Made by a program: the position numbers and the translations under genes
Notes under the pieces: model-generated
The model's database searches: none
Seen by the model: only the letters and a program-made list of their open reading frames with translations
What the model was told of the DNA's origin: nothing
NCBI GenBank assembly: GCA_964035575.1
Contig: OZ037927.1
Coordinates: 124,001 to 188,000, forward strand
Direction of reading: 5' to 3'
Length of the DNA: 64,000 nucleotides
Source of the DNA: Rhynchopus sp. YZ270_cl-10
Taxonomy: Eukaryota > Euglenozoa > Diplonemea > Diplonemida > Diplonemidae
Shown: positions 12,701 through 19,559 of the stretch, one piece after another
Numbering within the stretch: position 1 is the first letter of the stretch
How the letters are laid out: every line of letters begins with the position of its first letter

Positions 12701-15312
12701 CACGACATGTACACCTCGGTCGTGCCCTCAGCGTCACGCATCACCAGCAGACGCTGCTCCGAGAACGTCAGCCCAGGCAGCACAGGCAGGAGCGACGCTG
12801 TCCCCTGTGCACGGAACACCGCAAAGTAGTGCTCGTCCCCAGGCACCACCAGCGCGTGCAGTGTCAGCGCCACGTCCCCCGTCGCCAGCGTCGCCACAGC
12901 AGCGCCAGTGTACGCCTCCACCGCAGGCACTGCGAACGTTGCGTCCATGTCCAAGAACAGCAGCGCCATTGTTGCGTACTCTGCAGCAAAGTCGGCCCTG
13001 GCCACAGCGGACAGCGGCGTCAGCGACTTCAGCCCCAGCGCAGCCTGCAGCAACGTGTCTGTTGACAGCACAGCGGCAGCACGAGAGGTCGTGAGGTTGG
13101 GAGGAGGCACCTGCTCCGGTTTGTGTCGCTTAGCTTTGGGGGAAGAGGGCGAAGCCGGAGAGCCAGGTGTGCCCTTAGTGTGGCCCGCCTTTGGAGTGCT
13201 GGGCATCGTAGGGGGTTCTGCAGGCTGTGTGTACACATGCTGGAAGTAGTTGTACACAAAGACGTTCAGCATGACAGCGGGGCGCAGGGTTCCCATCAAA
13301 TCAAACGTGTGCTGCGCAATGTACTCATGAGGCTTGGCGTCCACGGAGGAGTAGATTGTGTACTTCAGCTCCTTCGGGGCAAATAGCGTGTCTCCTCCCG
13401 TCACAGATGTGTTGAGGACTCTTTTTTCCCCAATCTTTTTTTTGTAGCGTTTCGAGTTTGAGAGAAGCGTTTCGAAGGTGATCATATGCGAGTTGGTATG
13501 GTACGTCCCGAGCATCAGGTTCTTCGCATTGTCGGCTGGTCTCCCAGCAAGACTGTGCCCGACACGATGCAGCCATTCGTAGCGCTGCTTCAATGGCTTT
13601 TTAGTAGTGCAAGCTGTAGCCACGTCGTTGGCTGATTTACCGCCCATAATCTTGGAAGTGGACAGCCTGGAAGCATCCTTCTTCCCGTTGAGATGCCGAC
13701 CGAGATGTTTAGCATAATCTTCACGATTCTTCCTTGCCTCACCCCCGAGGGTAGCACCCAGCTTGACGCGGGACTCAACAGTGTCAGAAGCAGCCTTACA
13801 TTTCGTAATCGAAAAGTCCATTGCATCACGAATTATGTTGTCTTTGAACGGATGCTTTTTGTACTTCTCTGTGACACCAGGCTTCTGGTAAATTTCAAAA
13901 GCTGCCGCACTGAAGACAAGTACCCATTCTTTGCCCACTTGTTCTCCCATCTTAACGTAGTGTACGAGTTCTGTGCCTTTCTTGAGCCTGTCGGTATTCT
14001 TATGCATCTTATCCATAACCTTGTCCTGCTCCTCCTTGCCTATCTTGAACAGTACCGTGATCGCCGCGTCTGTTGCAAAACGGCCAAAAGGGTTGTACGA
14101 ACCTGAGACCTGACGTTCGGGGACTTCCTGGGTAAACTCTTTTACTGCCGCGTTGTAGTCTCCAGTATAGGCTGTCAGGGTGTACGTCTTGCCCCCATTT
14201 CCTGTCAGGTCACCAATGTATGGAATATCGAACGCGTCGTCCTCCTTCCAGAACTGAAGCGGTGGGGTGGGTGGGGAGGTGGTGGGCAGTCTCTTAATTG
14301 TGCTCACGTCTGCATCCGACAGCTCCTCCGTGGAAGTGTCCAGGAGCTCCGTCGCTTTAGCGAGGGCTTGGAGCGAAATCAGAGTGTTCTTGTTCGCTTT
14401 GAAGTAGATGTTCTCTTTATGGACTGTCTCAAAGGCGGGAGTCAGGATGCGGTCAGGTTCGTCCGTCGTAATCATCTTTGTGAAGTCGTAGTACACAGGT
14501 GCATGCAGCTGCACAGTCACGGTGTTTTCCTGGCCATCCTTTGAAGAATACTTCACCAACAGCCTACGTGTCGCGGTGCGATCCTCCCCAGCCTGGAACT
14601 TAATGTTTAATCCCTTCTCGCCAAGGTACCCCACTCGCAATGGAAATGTTTCTCTATTACTTGGGAACTTTATCGTGATAGCCCGAATTGCCTCTCCAGC
14701 CTCATGCTTCTGCACCGTGATGAGATGCCCTGTCGTTTTGGTTACAGGCAACGACGTCTTGTCCAGAGTCAGCTTGTCACCAGCTTTGCGTTCTACAATA
14801 CTGATCTCCATTGTCCCTTCTTTTGGGATGCTCAGAGTGCGCAGCGCCTTCATGTCGTTGAGTTCAGCCACCCCGTCCTCGTAGTACATCGTGTCAGAAG
14901 GTATAACTCTTGTTTTTGCGAGATTGCTGATTGATTCGACGTACTCGCTCACCCCAGGCAGGGCCAAGTGAACGTCATTTTCCTCGACAGAACCTAATCT
15001 CATGGACATAGGGTGCACGCACCACCCGATCGTGGACGGCTCTTCGTAGCATGTCGTCTTCTTCAATTTAATGTTCTGTGTTGTTTCCGTCTTGGTTGTT
15101 GGATCTGTAACGACGAGATTTTCTAAAGGTGCTTTCGATTCACTGCACACATGCGTACATTTATCACTGCGCCACTTGCATGCCAGCACGCCCTTGGTCT
15201 TTTCTACTTCGCAGTCATCCTCGAGAAGAGAGGCACATCCACCCTGAGGTAATGTGTCAGCATTATAGCAATCAACTGTTGCCAGCGAAAGGCAGGCCAG
15301 AAGCGACAACAT
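3757..15312 (-). CDS. Giant multidomain secreted protein, copy 1 (3851 aa)
   Basis: Single open frame with an ATG at 15312 and a TGA stop at 3757. Visible order: signal peptide (MLSLLACLSLATVDC); an unrecognised N-terminal domain to ~690 with a striking motif WLHRVGHSLAGR then NLMLGTYHTNSHM at ~580-615; a Pro/Ser/Lys linker (~690-740); beta-rich repeats with paired Cys (~745-1690); a further beta-rich block; an Ala/Gly/Lys amphipathic stretch (~1902-1948); a His/Cys region including FCHGVTTDYVYGC (~2050); a long run of HYR-like repeats with signatures such as RTWTAGDRCGN (~2300-3100); a choice-of-anchor-A-like domain (~3163-3486, FKVFSVGDVS near its start, LFNMKQ and GQVVSAG later); and three PAN/apple-like repeats (~3521-3846, GWVEYxC...YC...C...CxGF...ICGxY). 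There is no C-terminal membrane segment, so it is probably secreted. Cathepsin B lies 570 bp upstream. Domain names for the HYR, anchor and PAN parts are family recognition; function is inferred only as adhesion or matrix. Confidence 0.9.
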   Translation of the reverse strand: MLSLLACLSLATVDCYNADTLPQGGCASLLEDDCEVEKTKGVLACKWRSDKCTHVCSESKAPLENLVVTDPTTKTETTQNIKLKKTTCYEEPSTIGWCVHPMSMRLGSVEENDVHLALPGVSEYVESISNLAKTRVIPSDTMYYEDGVAELNDMKALRTLSIPKEGTMEISIVERKAGDKLTLDKTSLPVTKTTGHLITVQKHEAGEAIRAITIKFPSNRETFPLRVGYLGEKGLNIKFQAGEDRTATRRLLVKYSSKDGQENTVTVQLHAPVYYDFTKMITTDEPDRILTPAFETVHKENIYFKANKNTLISLQALAKATELLDTSTEELSDADVSTIKRLPTTSPPTPPLQFWKEDDAFDIPYIGDLTGNGGKTYTLTAYTGDYNAAVKEFTQEVPERQVSGSYNPFGRFATDAAITVLFKIGKEEQDKVMDKMHKNTDRLKKGTELVHYVKMGEQVGKEWVLVFSAAAFEIYQKPGVTEKYKKHPFKDNIIRDAMDFSITKCKAASDTVESRVKLGATLGGEARKNREDYAKHLGRHLNGKKDASRLSTSKIMGGKSANDVATACTTKKPLKQRYEWLHRVGHSLAGRPADNAKNLMLGTYHTNSHMITFETLLSNSKRYKKKIGEKRVLNTSVTGGDTLFAPKELKYTIYSSVDAKPHEYIAQHTFDLMGTLRPAVMLNVFVYNYFQHVYTQPAEPPTMPSTPKAGHTKGTPGSPASPSSPKAKRHKPEQVPPPNLTTSRAAAVLSTDTLLQAALGLKSLTPLSAVARADFAAEYATMALLFLDMDATFAVPAVEAYTGAAVATLATGDVALTLHALVVPGDEHYFAVFRAQGTASLLPVLPGLTFSEQRLLVMRDAEGTTEVYMSCTAGLADSFAFVPGLAAHVGSQFLSSVDVTTPVAGWYSLAGLNFDTYLRFRAPVPLASPLTLFSAGGVTLLLENMWVGVGVFTAGTTKDVSPSFTAQGMLRWGTAQEDEVALGVNGVAHGDGSGSFGVQVAHWVHPFGIDVTVTKAEMSFDLPFTEAQMQVSLDLCNISLSGAYSTTDGVALRGEATCDLQLAEVGAWFGEQVNTATGLDIPAEMPDMTLTSLGMSVCTSPDGHVFASGASCASGVHLWGTAVTPGGAAVAVHASMDRSRFSFAATVTDFAVTDTIVLKSGHLEFSLGGGVPAVVQLSASLALSSVTLWVEGEYEAGSVFLQAGISDVTLEDIVALGAELTGGSVFTVPSDMPDLTLTTLELSVCTFEADARCTKGVTVHGAATLEGVAVDLVITITPEEISFVGTTANVGIGELTVDTLALSVTLPRGGGGVSLTAAGELKVTDTVTLTISGEYAKEGYSLAGGVDGAVKVRDLVGALYTPARGGSGADTPTLSNLQATLAKTTTPPPATFSVGVSGHVAHMTLAGMYAAITGDTFPDVFPGLGDLGLSGAVVSVQVENGGVVVSVATTTPMSVPLFGGDATLALEGTLDNNKKVSVLGVLRWEADSEDSNFAMRSKEGTGLEISAGWVDDAVGVKARLPLMICIHDCSKPQAQKQIVYIIGELGIEMSGQDVLLAGSLEMQGKLTKLFGVPILHVSDVLVAIKVELRTRRVDEVKLAGKLELGTMDNCAVATSTRCIRAEGRLEIYTSAPHNNLVELKINSLTLGEMWDVAGDWITALRSLPMPSVLRDLGIQYLEKPGLVCPDQNNEECFALVRYQASEGLRLRGQINYFFGLKLGLDIEVGASRFYLKTVLQDVTLLGIFKIKDAMFEVTDAPSFKLKGSLSVPVLSLSAAVDGTIDAHGIDIATEMNFFGFVKPRVDVSIPFEGGSARVAISDFRVGVVSIDNVVVASELAEREVHLKADVSFMYFARVSVSVAVSEQKVAFTATAKTPVMNVACTATASRGGGFGLSFSFDFVLLENLVKAAKAVGKAALAVGKGIVNGVKAVVNFVSGLFGSKEVYDTPAQIDKCRDDRIAKKTLHSIIYDFREAVTDLDTEPHAFLQRMKDHPHHHKYIELERAMHTPEYQARLSKDFSRKVRNEYFTGIHDGRLKRDEPTDVIPLFPADFCHGVTTDYVYGCQLVQHDGTDSSDWFDIIATHASNKDNLALNDVGSGPRSWVTCMQDDARRYKQMYESAVLMAEHKTQMQDSTNQAHAQAGGLMDLANSMSPDVAQFTPKGMPTTYATTGMHHTSTSSSSRDAEVAAAVNAFGPAENLGIQATVRVLTDQGHLADQLVHVGGVFDLHNWADMERTITEAESLIADKMWEVVHKGKAVLQDLKDSIPPGNPTLVATMDTILTETTAEVEQIAIEAAPPQVLTVSATDTVTIVTAGTPDELSGDASIASFVAATEAKLVVSHDVARCGSVTKTHTVDEVPAFAVAGQPTCGSVYLRVEWTVSDTCGQTASVEQFVVVGPAYTDATGWASTPAQRVDFTMASFVDVAAGAPATHTHVAVGAYRRTLAYRVAMEESAATLVPGTCEWRYTRTWSAVLTTSEGGHCRAPAVLRFTQEVVVANDVAWFSPAVVVPSVTLLYDHRVVPTVQFAAPDLLAAVQPVYTAAQAAKGLRYTYDLSHTDVLDDPVVGPLTRTWTVAAPQCTPSLPAVVLTQRVTIVFPEPELGPAVPQTFGCGETQVHTKPHVTSMVDVCGPVTVRIVGTAATSNPDPLVPSLCGSRYETVSWQAFHRAACEGVGSSVVSQLVTVVPRFSHAPADVTVTTTSPLAPASTGGAAVAAACATPLVVSYADTASANDATCGHWTVRREWTLAPTGVPTPAGCVPLTHVQHIHVEDLEAPVWTHTPDAAVVVPFFENWRAAHPVPRAAETPHADMVALGIGVSHPTYLTSEDTVVRPWMHAAVEGTCRERGLATLHRTWTAGDRCGNEATFTQEVMLQHPPAALTSTQVWDAGAGLLAYAAGVDQLPSVCHAGKLVSTAGAYDALDGLQQSEEPACDVWDAHGCRLLSAHMGADVVAVHQVRPEFATFPPNATTYTNSTLDAYDVAGGLGYPTGEAYCATPFHIWHRDEAPVLVACGVWKINRVWKVQPHYQDCGTGDDYPASLTRERVQVITVHDVFAPQFASTPAAEVAVAFLNDYGPSVAGVPTVVDVATHADMAALNLTSYRINLTFADTVAFSAAGAAGCTDGLAVVERTWTTEDRCGSADSWRQTIRIEHPRRGGGDEENTGVMGHVSGFKVFSVGDVSAVDVAAGNGALGTQGGVTLWRSVFGPATAARPEDATLADNATEQCGAAVVDLTDVGAELAEFSDSLLMLPENLCTGPKLVECVRPELTTSCSVVANTTAPLAEAVVDDADNLTLVGEGQVYNFFTIDLDTWLVKQEVERRSWWDGKPWWEHGVGKDTPVQKPFMRVRAGGFVFVNVVYEGMSRDEDTLRDTLFEGESLGPDFVLFNMKQLCSGNKHADCYHHSWHTYPWHHLAWTHLHHTFASLQYGHHSNHLNLVNVSLPGTLLTQDSYVSVSIVDSEVFGQVVSAGARLELATTRFHCNLFVANAVCDVSAACPTASPTPEPASVTPVPCTGNELPATADGWVEYDCTNFITGTQSRQFVIATAGEPVYTGTAMAHCKSECENMDVPCYGFFHQYFANGNEICGYYTRSDVFDNPVFGTQTNGFVMKRPAFVPVVPAIPPPTPLPPTPLPAPTPCVPTPQAAVNGWVEYTCATYILGTTTFAGITLVDQDTGLPSYGAAGPVAYCQEHCDLLMGCVGFFYQMHSANEICGFYETGTFLEPDLQKTHAVGTVMRKVATPTAQFCPLTQVPSTADGWIQFFCTSSIIGTGFVDKVQVQTAGVPVFPGTVMQHCKNTCENMQDTCYGYFYQEYANADAICGFYTSASAFDSPDFGSDVMHGGYVMKRTAFVPLP

Positions 15313-15403
15313 GCGCGCAGAGACGCTCTTGGCGTGTCTTCTCTTTGTCCCTCAAACGTGTGTCAATAAAATGTAGAATATGTGTGATCTGTGTGGTGTG
15401 GGT

Positions 15404-15640
15404 TTATTGAGTGGTACATGACACAGACACGAGACGATAGCAATCCTCGTCGTCTTCAGTAACCTTGCTGCGGCAGCAGCTTCTCCACACGCAGACCCGA
15501 GAGCAGACGATTCGTGGAGTACAGAGTACGAAGCTTGCAGCTTCCTTGCATGCAGGGGAGACAGGTTGCATGCGACTCAGGGCGCCACGGATTGGGGCGG
15601 TGGTGACAATGGATGAGGTGTTACATAGCAAGCATAGCAT
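15404..15640 (-). CDS. Possible small Cys-rich secreted ORF (78 aa), uncertain
   Basis: A short frame in the cathepsin B-giant 1 spacer begins with a hydrophobic MLCLLC segment and contains about ten Cys (SRVCVWRSCCRSK near the C-terminus); an in-frame upstream ATG would give 98 aa. Its stop TAA is embedded in CAATAAA, a possible poly(A) signal. The matching spacer of giant gene 2 lacks the ATG and has a 16-bp insertion that changes the frame, and giant gene 3 has no counterpart. It may equally be 5' untranslated sequence of the giant gene. Confidence 0.2.
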   Translation of the reverse strand: MLCLLCNTSSIVTTAPIRGALSRMQPVSPACKEAASFVLCTPRIVCSRVCVWRSCCRSKVTEDDEDCYRLVSVSCTTQ

Positions 15641-15776
15641 TACCAAAAAAAATGGATTTCTTTTTGTTTTTGTGGAGAAACCTTTTGAAAGCAAAGACAA
15701 TGAGTGTGCCGCAAAGACACATGCATTTATAAGAAAAAGTGGAACAAGTAATACAAAATCACAAAAGTCTGTTTTA

Positions 15777-15802
15777 CTTCACACGGACACAGTTGTGTGA
15801 AG
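15777..15802 (-). promoter_or_regulatory. 3'-flank hairpin of cathepsin B gene 1
   Basis: An 8-bp perfect stem (CTTCACAC / GTGTGAAG) around a 10-nt loop lies ~80 bp beyond the protease stop. The same hairpin is kept behind copies 2 and 3 and partly behind the relic at 19349, inside a conserved ~230-bp 3' flank. Possibly a 3'-end processing or mRNA-stability element; this is inferred from position only. Confidence 0.45.
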
Positions 15803-15882
15803 CGCACTCGAACATAATACTGGTTACCTCTTCTTTGTTTGGTACAGTTGTTAACGTTGTGTTGCAAGCATCAGTCTGCTCT

Positions 15883-16875
15883 TCAGAAGTCGATGGCAGA
15901 GATGGAGGCCTCAATGCCACACTCGTTCACACCACGTGCGATCTTGAAGAAGCCACCGTCTCCCCACATCTCGTTCCAGGAGTTCTTCACGGTCCAGTAC
16001 TTCTGGCCGGCCTCAACACCGTAGCCCACAATCTCGACGGCGTGTCCACCAAGGTAGGATCCGGTGGTGTGCTTGTACACTCCGCTCTTGTAGGTGGGGA
16101 AGTCGGAGTACACCTGGAAGGCCGCAGACAGAGGTCCCGACTGGAGGGCCGTCACGATGTCCTCCTCTCCAGACACGGAGTAGGCCTTGGCACCCTTCAC
16201 CTTGTCGGCCTCGTACTGGCCACCGTAGTTCGGGGAGCACGACTCGCTGCACGACGGGGTCGGGTACTCAGAGGTGGGGCAGGCAGGGTACTTCGAGGTG
16301 GCGGGCACGTGGTGTGCGCAGGGCGCAAGGGTGTAGGGGCGGCAAGAGTTCTTGTCCTGGTAGTCTCCTCCGGTCACAACTCCGGTCTTGGTCATCCACT
16401 CAAGGGCAGCTCCCGGCTGTCCTCCGTTGCATCCCATGGAGAACCCACACGCGAATCCATGGCAGCACGAGGCAGTGTCCTCAGTGCTCATCAGCTTGTC
16501 AATTCCCTGGTGGATGCAACGACGGTCCTCAAAGGTCTCGGTGGACCCAAACGCCCAGCACGATCCACACGACGACTGGTCACGCACGTGGGAGATCACG
16601 CTGCAGTTCTTCCACTGGGTGCGTGCGTCGAAGTCGGTGGGGTTGGCCGAGAGCGGCTTGCGCTCGATCTTGCCCGCCGGGAGGTGGACGTACTTGGGGT
16701 GGTCCCTCAGCCATGCGCCGCAGAGGGTCCTGACCTCGTCAGTGCCGTTGAAGCGGGTCGGGCGCTCGGCCTTCCATCCGCTCTGCACGCTGTTGACCTT
16801 CTGGGCGATGGTCTCGAACTCCTCAGCAGAGACTGTGGTGGCCGCAAGGGCCATCAGCATCATACCGCGCTGCAT
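15883..16875 (-). CDS. Cathepsin B-like cysteine protease, copy 1
   Basis: A 330-aa frame with a TGA stop. Signal peptide ~1-17 ([17 protein letters not shown]), short propeptide to ~80, then a papain-family C1A domain. The active site is complete: oxyanion Gln100 and nucleophile Cys106 in [12 protein letters not shown], His278 in GGHAVEIVGYG and Asn298 in KNSWNEMWGDGGF. The occluding-loop pair His188-His189 (CAHHV) is present, which in cathepsin B gives dipeptidyl carboxypeptidase activity. Length is typical for a protist cathepsin B. It is the upstream partner of giant gene 1 on the same strand and is expected in the secretory or lysosomal route or outside the cell. Copy 1 differs from the others at residue 69 (Lys instead of Asn). 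Confidence 0.97.
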   Translation of the reverse strand: MQRGMMLMALAATTVSAEEFETIAQKVNSVQSGWKAERPTRFNGTDEVRTLCGAWLRDHPKYVHLPAGKIERKPLSANPTDFDARTQWKNCSVISHVRDQSSCGSCWAFGSTETFEDRRCIHQGIDKLMSTEDTASCCHGFACGFSMGCNGGQPGAALEWMTKTGVVTGGDYQDKNSCRPYTLAPCAHHVPATSKYPACPTSEYPTPSCSESCSPNYGGQYEADKVKGAKAYSVSGEEDIVTALQSGPLSAAFQVYSDFPTYKSGVYKHTTGSYLGGHAVEIVGYGVEAGQKYWTVKNSWNEMWGDGGFFKIARGVNECGIEASISAIDF

Positions 16876-16893
16876 GGTTGTGTGGATGAGTCT

Positions 16894-17147
16894 GTGGTGG
16901 GTGTGGTGTGGATTTTGTGTGGATTTTGTATAATCACTATTTTAGTGTGGTCACTAAGGTCACCCGAACCCCTAGAAATGAACTACAGCCCACAATGTGT
17001 GGTGTGGTTGTTGATGCCCAGAGAGGGTAATTCTCGCGCAGGAATATGGCCCTTATGTGTGGTGTGGGTTGTGGTGTGGATTTTTGTTGGATAACTAATT
17101 TAGAGTAAGGCCGGAACGAACCATGGCCCTTATGTGTGGTGTGGTGC
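16894..17147 (-). promoter_or_regulatory. Cluster of CCACACCACA motifs upstream of cathepsin B 1
   Basis: At least five copies of CCACACCACA (GTGTGGTGTGG on the plus strand) lie just 5' of the start codon, at about 16900, 17000, 17060, 17072 and 17138; two sit in a repeated ATGGCCCTTATGTGTGGTGT block. The motif also precedes cathepsin B 2 and 3, the cathepsin relic, and giant genes 1 and 2 (near 15395 and 33698). A shared promoter or initiator role is inferred from position and recurrence. Confidence 0.4.
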
Positions 17148-17148
17148 T

Positions 17149-17858
17149 TTACCTCACCATACAATGGACAATGGTGACGAAGGTGGGTGAATGTACGATG
17201 TACGCTGTGGGTTATAGAAGAAAAGTCTTAACAGCGGGAGAGGGTATTTAAAAGGGTTCCATTTTTTTCCACATCTTCAACAACAAAGGGGAGGGGGGAG
17301 GAATGGGGGAAGTGTACACAAAACGTGTATTTCTAAAAAACAAAAAAAGACAATACACTGACTTCAGGAATGCTAAAATAGAAAGTGTAAAGTGCACACA
17401 TCACTATGGACGCGGACACTGGAAGAAAGAAAAAGTTGAAAAAGTTGAAAATCGCAAAAACGCCTCACGAGTCTTTACTTAAGTGCGCGGCGATAACCTC
17501 AATGGACATTGCATGAACTGGTACACAATGCACTGTAAATAAAATGGTAGTTATTGATAGCTTTGTTCCACCGTAACACGAGAATGAAACACAAAACTGG
17601 TGTAAAGACAAAGCTGTAGGCTGTGGATGGCTACATTGGCACAAAAAACAAAAGAAGAGAATTTGAAACGGAAAAGGCTTTCGCTGGGCCCTTTCGCGCC
17701 TTTGTGGAGAGGGGACTAAAAACGGGAAGGAAATCGAATTGAGACTGTGTTTTATTTTTGATACATTACACGCTATGCTCCTTCTTCTTCTCCTTCTTCT
17801 CTAGCTCGTTGCTTTTTCATAATGTGCGTGAGAACGAACAGACATCACACCTGAGCCA
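17149..17858. other. Intergenic region between cathepsin B 1 and zinc-finger gene
   Basis: AT-rich divergent spacer, with the minus-strand protease on the left and a plus-strand gene on the right. A polypyrimidine run (about 17775-17805, ending TTCTCTAG) precedes the right gene. No other gene is seen. Confidence 0.5.
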
Positions 17859-18335
17859 GTGGCGCCTGAAGGTACGAGCTGCACGCACAACGACTGGGAC
17901 AACCTGAGGGTGAAGTGCAAGAAGACGCATCTCCGTTGCCGTGTGTGCTGTTACAAGTGGAACGTCGTTCTCGAGGCATGCGAGAAGTGCAGCAAATTCC
18001 CAAAGGGCAACTGTTTACACCCTACGTGCACACTCCTGCACATCCATGCATACAAATGCAAGGTGAAGGAGGAGGCCTTCCTGGAGAAACAGAGGTGGAA
18101 GACGAAACAGGGACAGATGCGCCCTGAGCCTCCGGTTGCTCCGACTACTGTTCTTCCCACTGCCCTCCCGGCCACCCTGCAGATGGCGGTCGTGCAGATG
18201 AACCAGCAACAGCAGCATGCACAGATGCGAGCACATCAGGCACAACAGCAGCAGCTCTTCCTTCAGCAGCAAGCGCTGGGGATGCAGCCTGTGATGCTGT
18301 CCTTGTTGGTCCCTGTTGTCACTTACAAGCCCTAA
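17859..18335 (+). CDS. CCCH-like zinc-finger, Gln-rich protein (5' end uncertain)
   Basis: About 158 codons to a TAA. Near the N-terminus are WDNLRVKCKK and LRCRVCCYKW, then a Cys/His cluster CSKFPKGNC-x4-C-x3-H (residues ~51-70), close to a CCCH zinc finger; the C-terminal third is Gln/Met-rich (runs such as MNQQQQHAQMRAHQ). This type of protein commonly binds RNA, so an RNA-related nuclear or cytoplasmic role is plausible but unproven. The start is a problem: the frame begins at a GTG, with an in-frame stop at 17829 and no ATG between. An ATG at 17822 becomes in-frame if a 28-nt GTGAG...CTGAG segment (17828-17855) is an intron. It is the only clear plus-strand gene in the window. Confidence 0.6.
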   Translation: MAPEGTSCTHNDWDNLRVKCKKTHLRCRVCCYKWNVVLEACEKCSKFPKGNCLHPTCTLLHIHAYKCKVKEEAFLEKQRWKTKQGQMRPEPPVAPTTVLPTALPATLQMAVVQMNQQQQHAQMRAHQAQQQQLFLQQQALGMQPVMLSLLVPVVTYKP

Positions 18336-18950
18336 ATTATAGCCGTGTTGGTGCGGCCGCCCCTGCCTACGCTCCGTGCGCGCAGCACGTTCACAGACCC
18401 TGAGGACATGCCGCACATCCCTCGGAACACAACAAAAAGAAATGAAAAATAAAACGTAAAAGTGGTGTAGCTCATCCCAAAAAATAAAGTGTAATTTTTG
18501 TACTTTGTGATTGTTTTGTGGTGTACTTAGAGGGTTTTTGAGCTACACCAAAAAAAGTGCAAGAAAAGCGACACCCCCAGACAATCACCACTGCCTCAGA
18601 GAGACGAGGCAGTGGAAAAAACCTGAAGTGAGCCGCAACAAGCTAGATGACAAAACGCTCAGAGACAGTTGTGAAGCCTATACAACGGGTGGAGACATTA
18701 AAAATTATTACGCATCCACTTGCCGTTTGGATAAAGAAGAACACAAAGACGAAAGGGTTTTTGGGGGGAGAGTTTAATTCTTGAACGCATCCCCACACTC
18801 AGTCACACATTCCCTTCTTTTTTTGATCATTAAACGCTGCTCACAATACTGAACGTAAAATTTTGACAATTTTGCTTTGATGAAGATGTAGTGTGTGTGA
18901 GTGAGATGGGGAGCACGGGAGGGAAAAAGACGACTCGTGGTTATTGAAAA
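18336..18950. other. Intergenic, no convincing gene
   Basis: AT-rich. An 88-codon plus-strand frame (18511-18777) has no recognisable motif and no supporting paralogue, so it is not called as a gene. Confidence 0.5.
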
Positions 18951-19348
18951 ATTCAAAAATAAATTTCTTTGTTTTTGTGGAGAGTAAACCTTTTGAAAGC
19001 TAAGACAATGAGTGTGCCGCAAAGACACATGCATTATAAGAAAAAGTGGAACAAGTAATATTTTACAGTCCCTGTTGTAAACCACACTGTTTTGTTCTTC
19101 CTTGTTCCTTTCAACATTTTTTATTCATTTGCTTTTATTTTTGTTTGGGAGAAACGCAACACGTGTCGGTTCTGCGGAAAAACATGACACTGAACCACCT
19201 GCGTGCTTCCCCTTTTCATGTCTTTCCATGAAAACTGTATCACAACACGGACACAGTTGTGTGAAGTGCACTCGAACATAATGTACTGGTTACCTCTTCT
19301 TTGTTTGGTACAGTTGTTAACGTTGTGTTGCAAGCATCAGTCTGCTCT
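18951..19348 (-). repeat. Relic copy of cathepsin B 3' flank
   Basis: Matches the 3' flanks of the three cathepsin B genes (blocks like AAGACAATGAGTGTGCCGC and TGTTGCAAGCATCAGTCTGC) and contains a damaged form of the 3' hairpin. It directly adjoins the cathepsin relic, so the two moved or decayed together. Confidence 0.75.
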
Positions 19349-19559
19349 TCAGAAGTCGATGGCAGAGATGGAGGCCTCAATGCCACACTCGTTCACGCCA
19401 CGTGCGATCTTGCAGAAGCCACTGTCTCCGGTGGACCCAAACGCCCAGCACGATCCACACGACGACTGGTCACGCACGTGGGAGATCACGCTGCAGTTCT
19501 TCCACTGGGTGCGTGCGTCGAAGTCGGTGGGGGGCCATCAGCATCATACCGCGCTGCAT
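19349..19559 (-). pseudogene. Cathepsin B relic with two internal deletions
   Basis: About 211 bp keep three separated parts of the protease gene in the right order: the extreme 5' codons (MQRGMMLMA), the middle around the catalytic Cys ([10 protein letters not shown]) and the 3' end (ISAIDF plus stop). About 206 bp and 577 bp of the coding sequence are missing between them compared with copy 1. Short shared bases at the junctions (TCTC, GGGG) suggest microhomology deletion. The right flank still carries the GTGTGGTGTGG upstream motif. It cannot encode an active enzyme. Confidence 0.85.

Noticed and set aside
18511-18777. 88-codon plus-strand frame
   Set aside because: No motif, AT-rich composition unlike the confident genes here.
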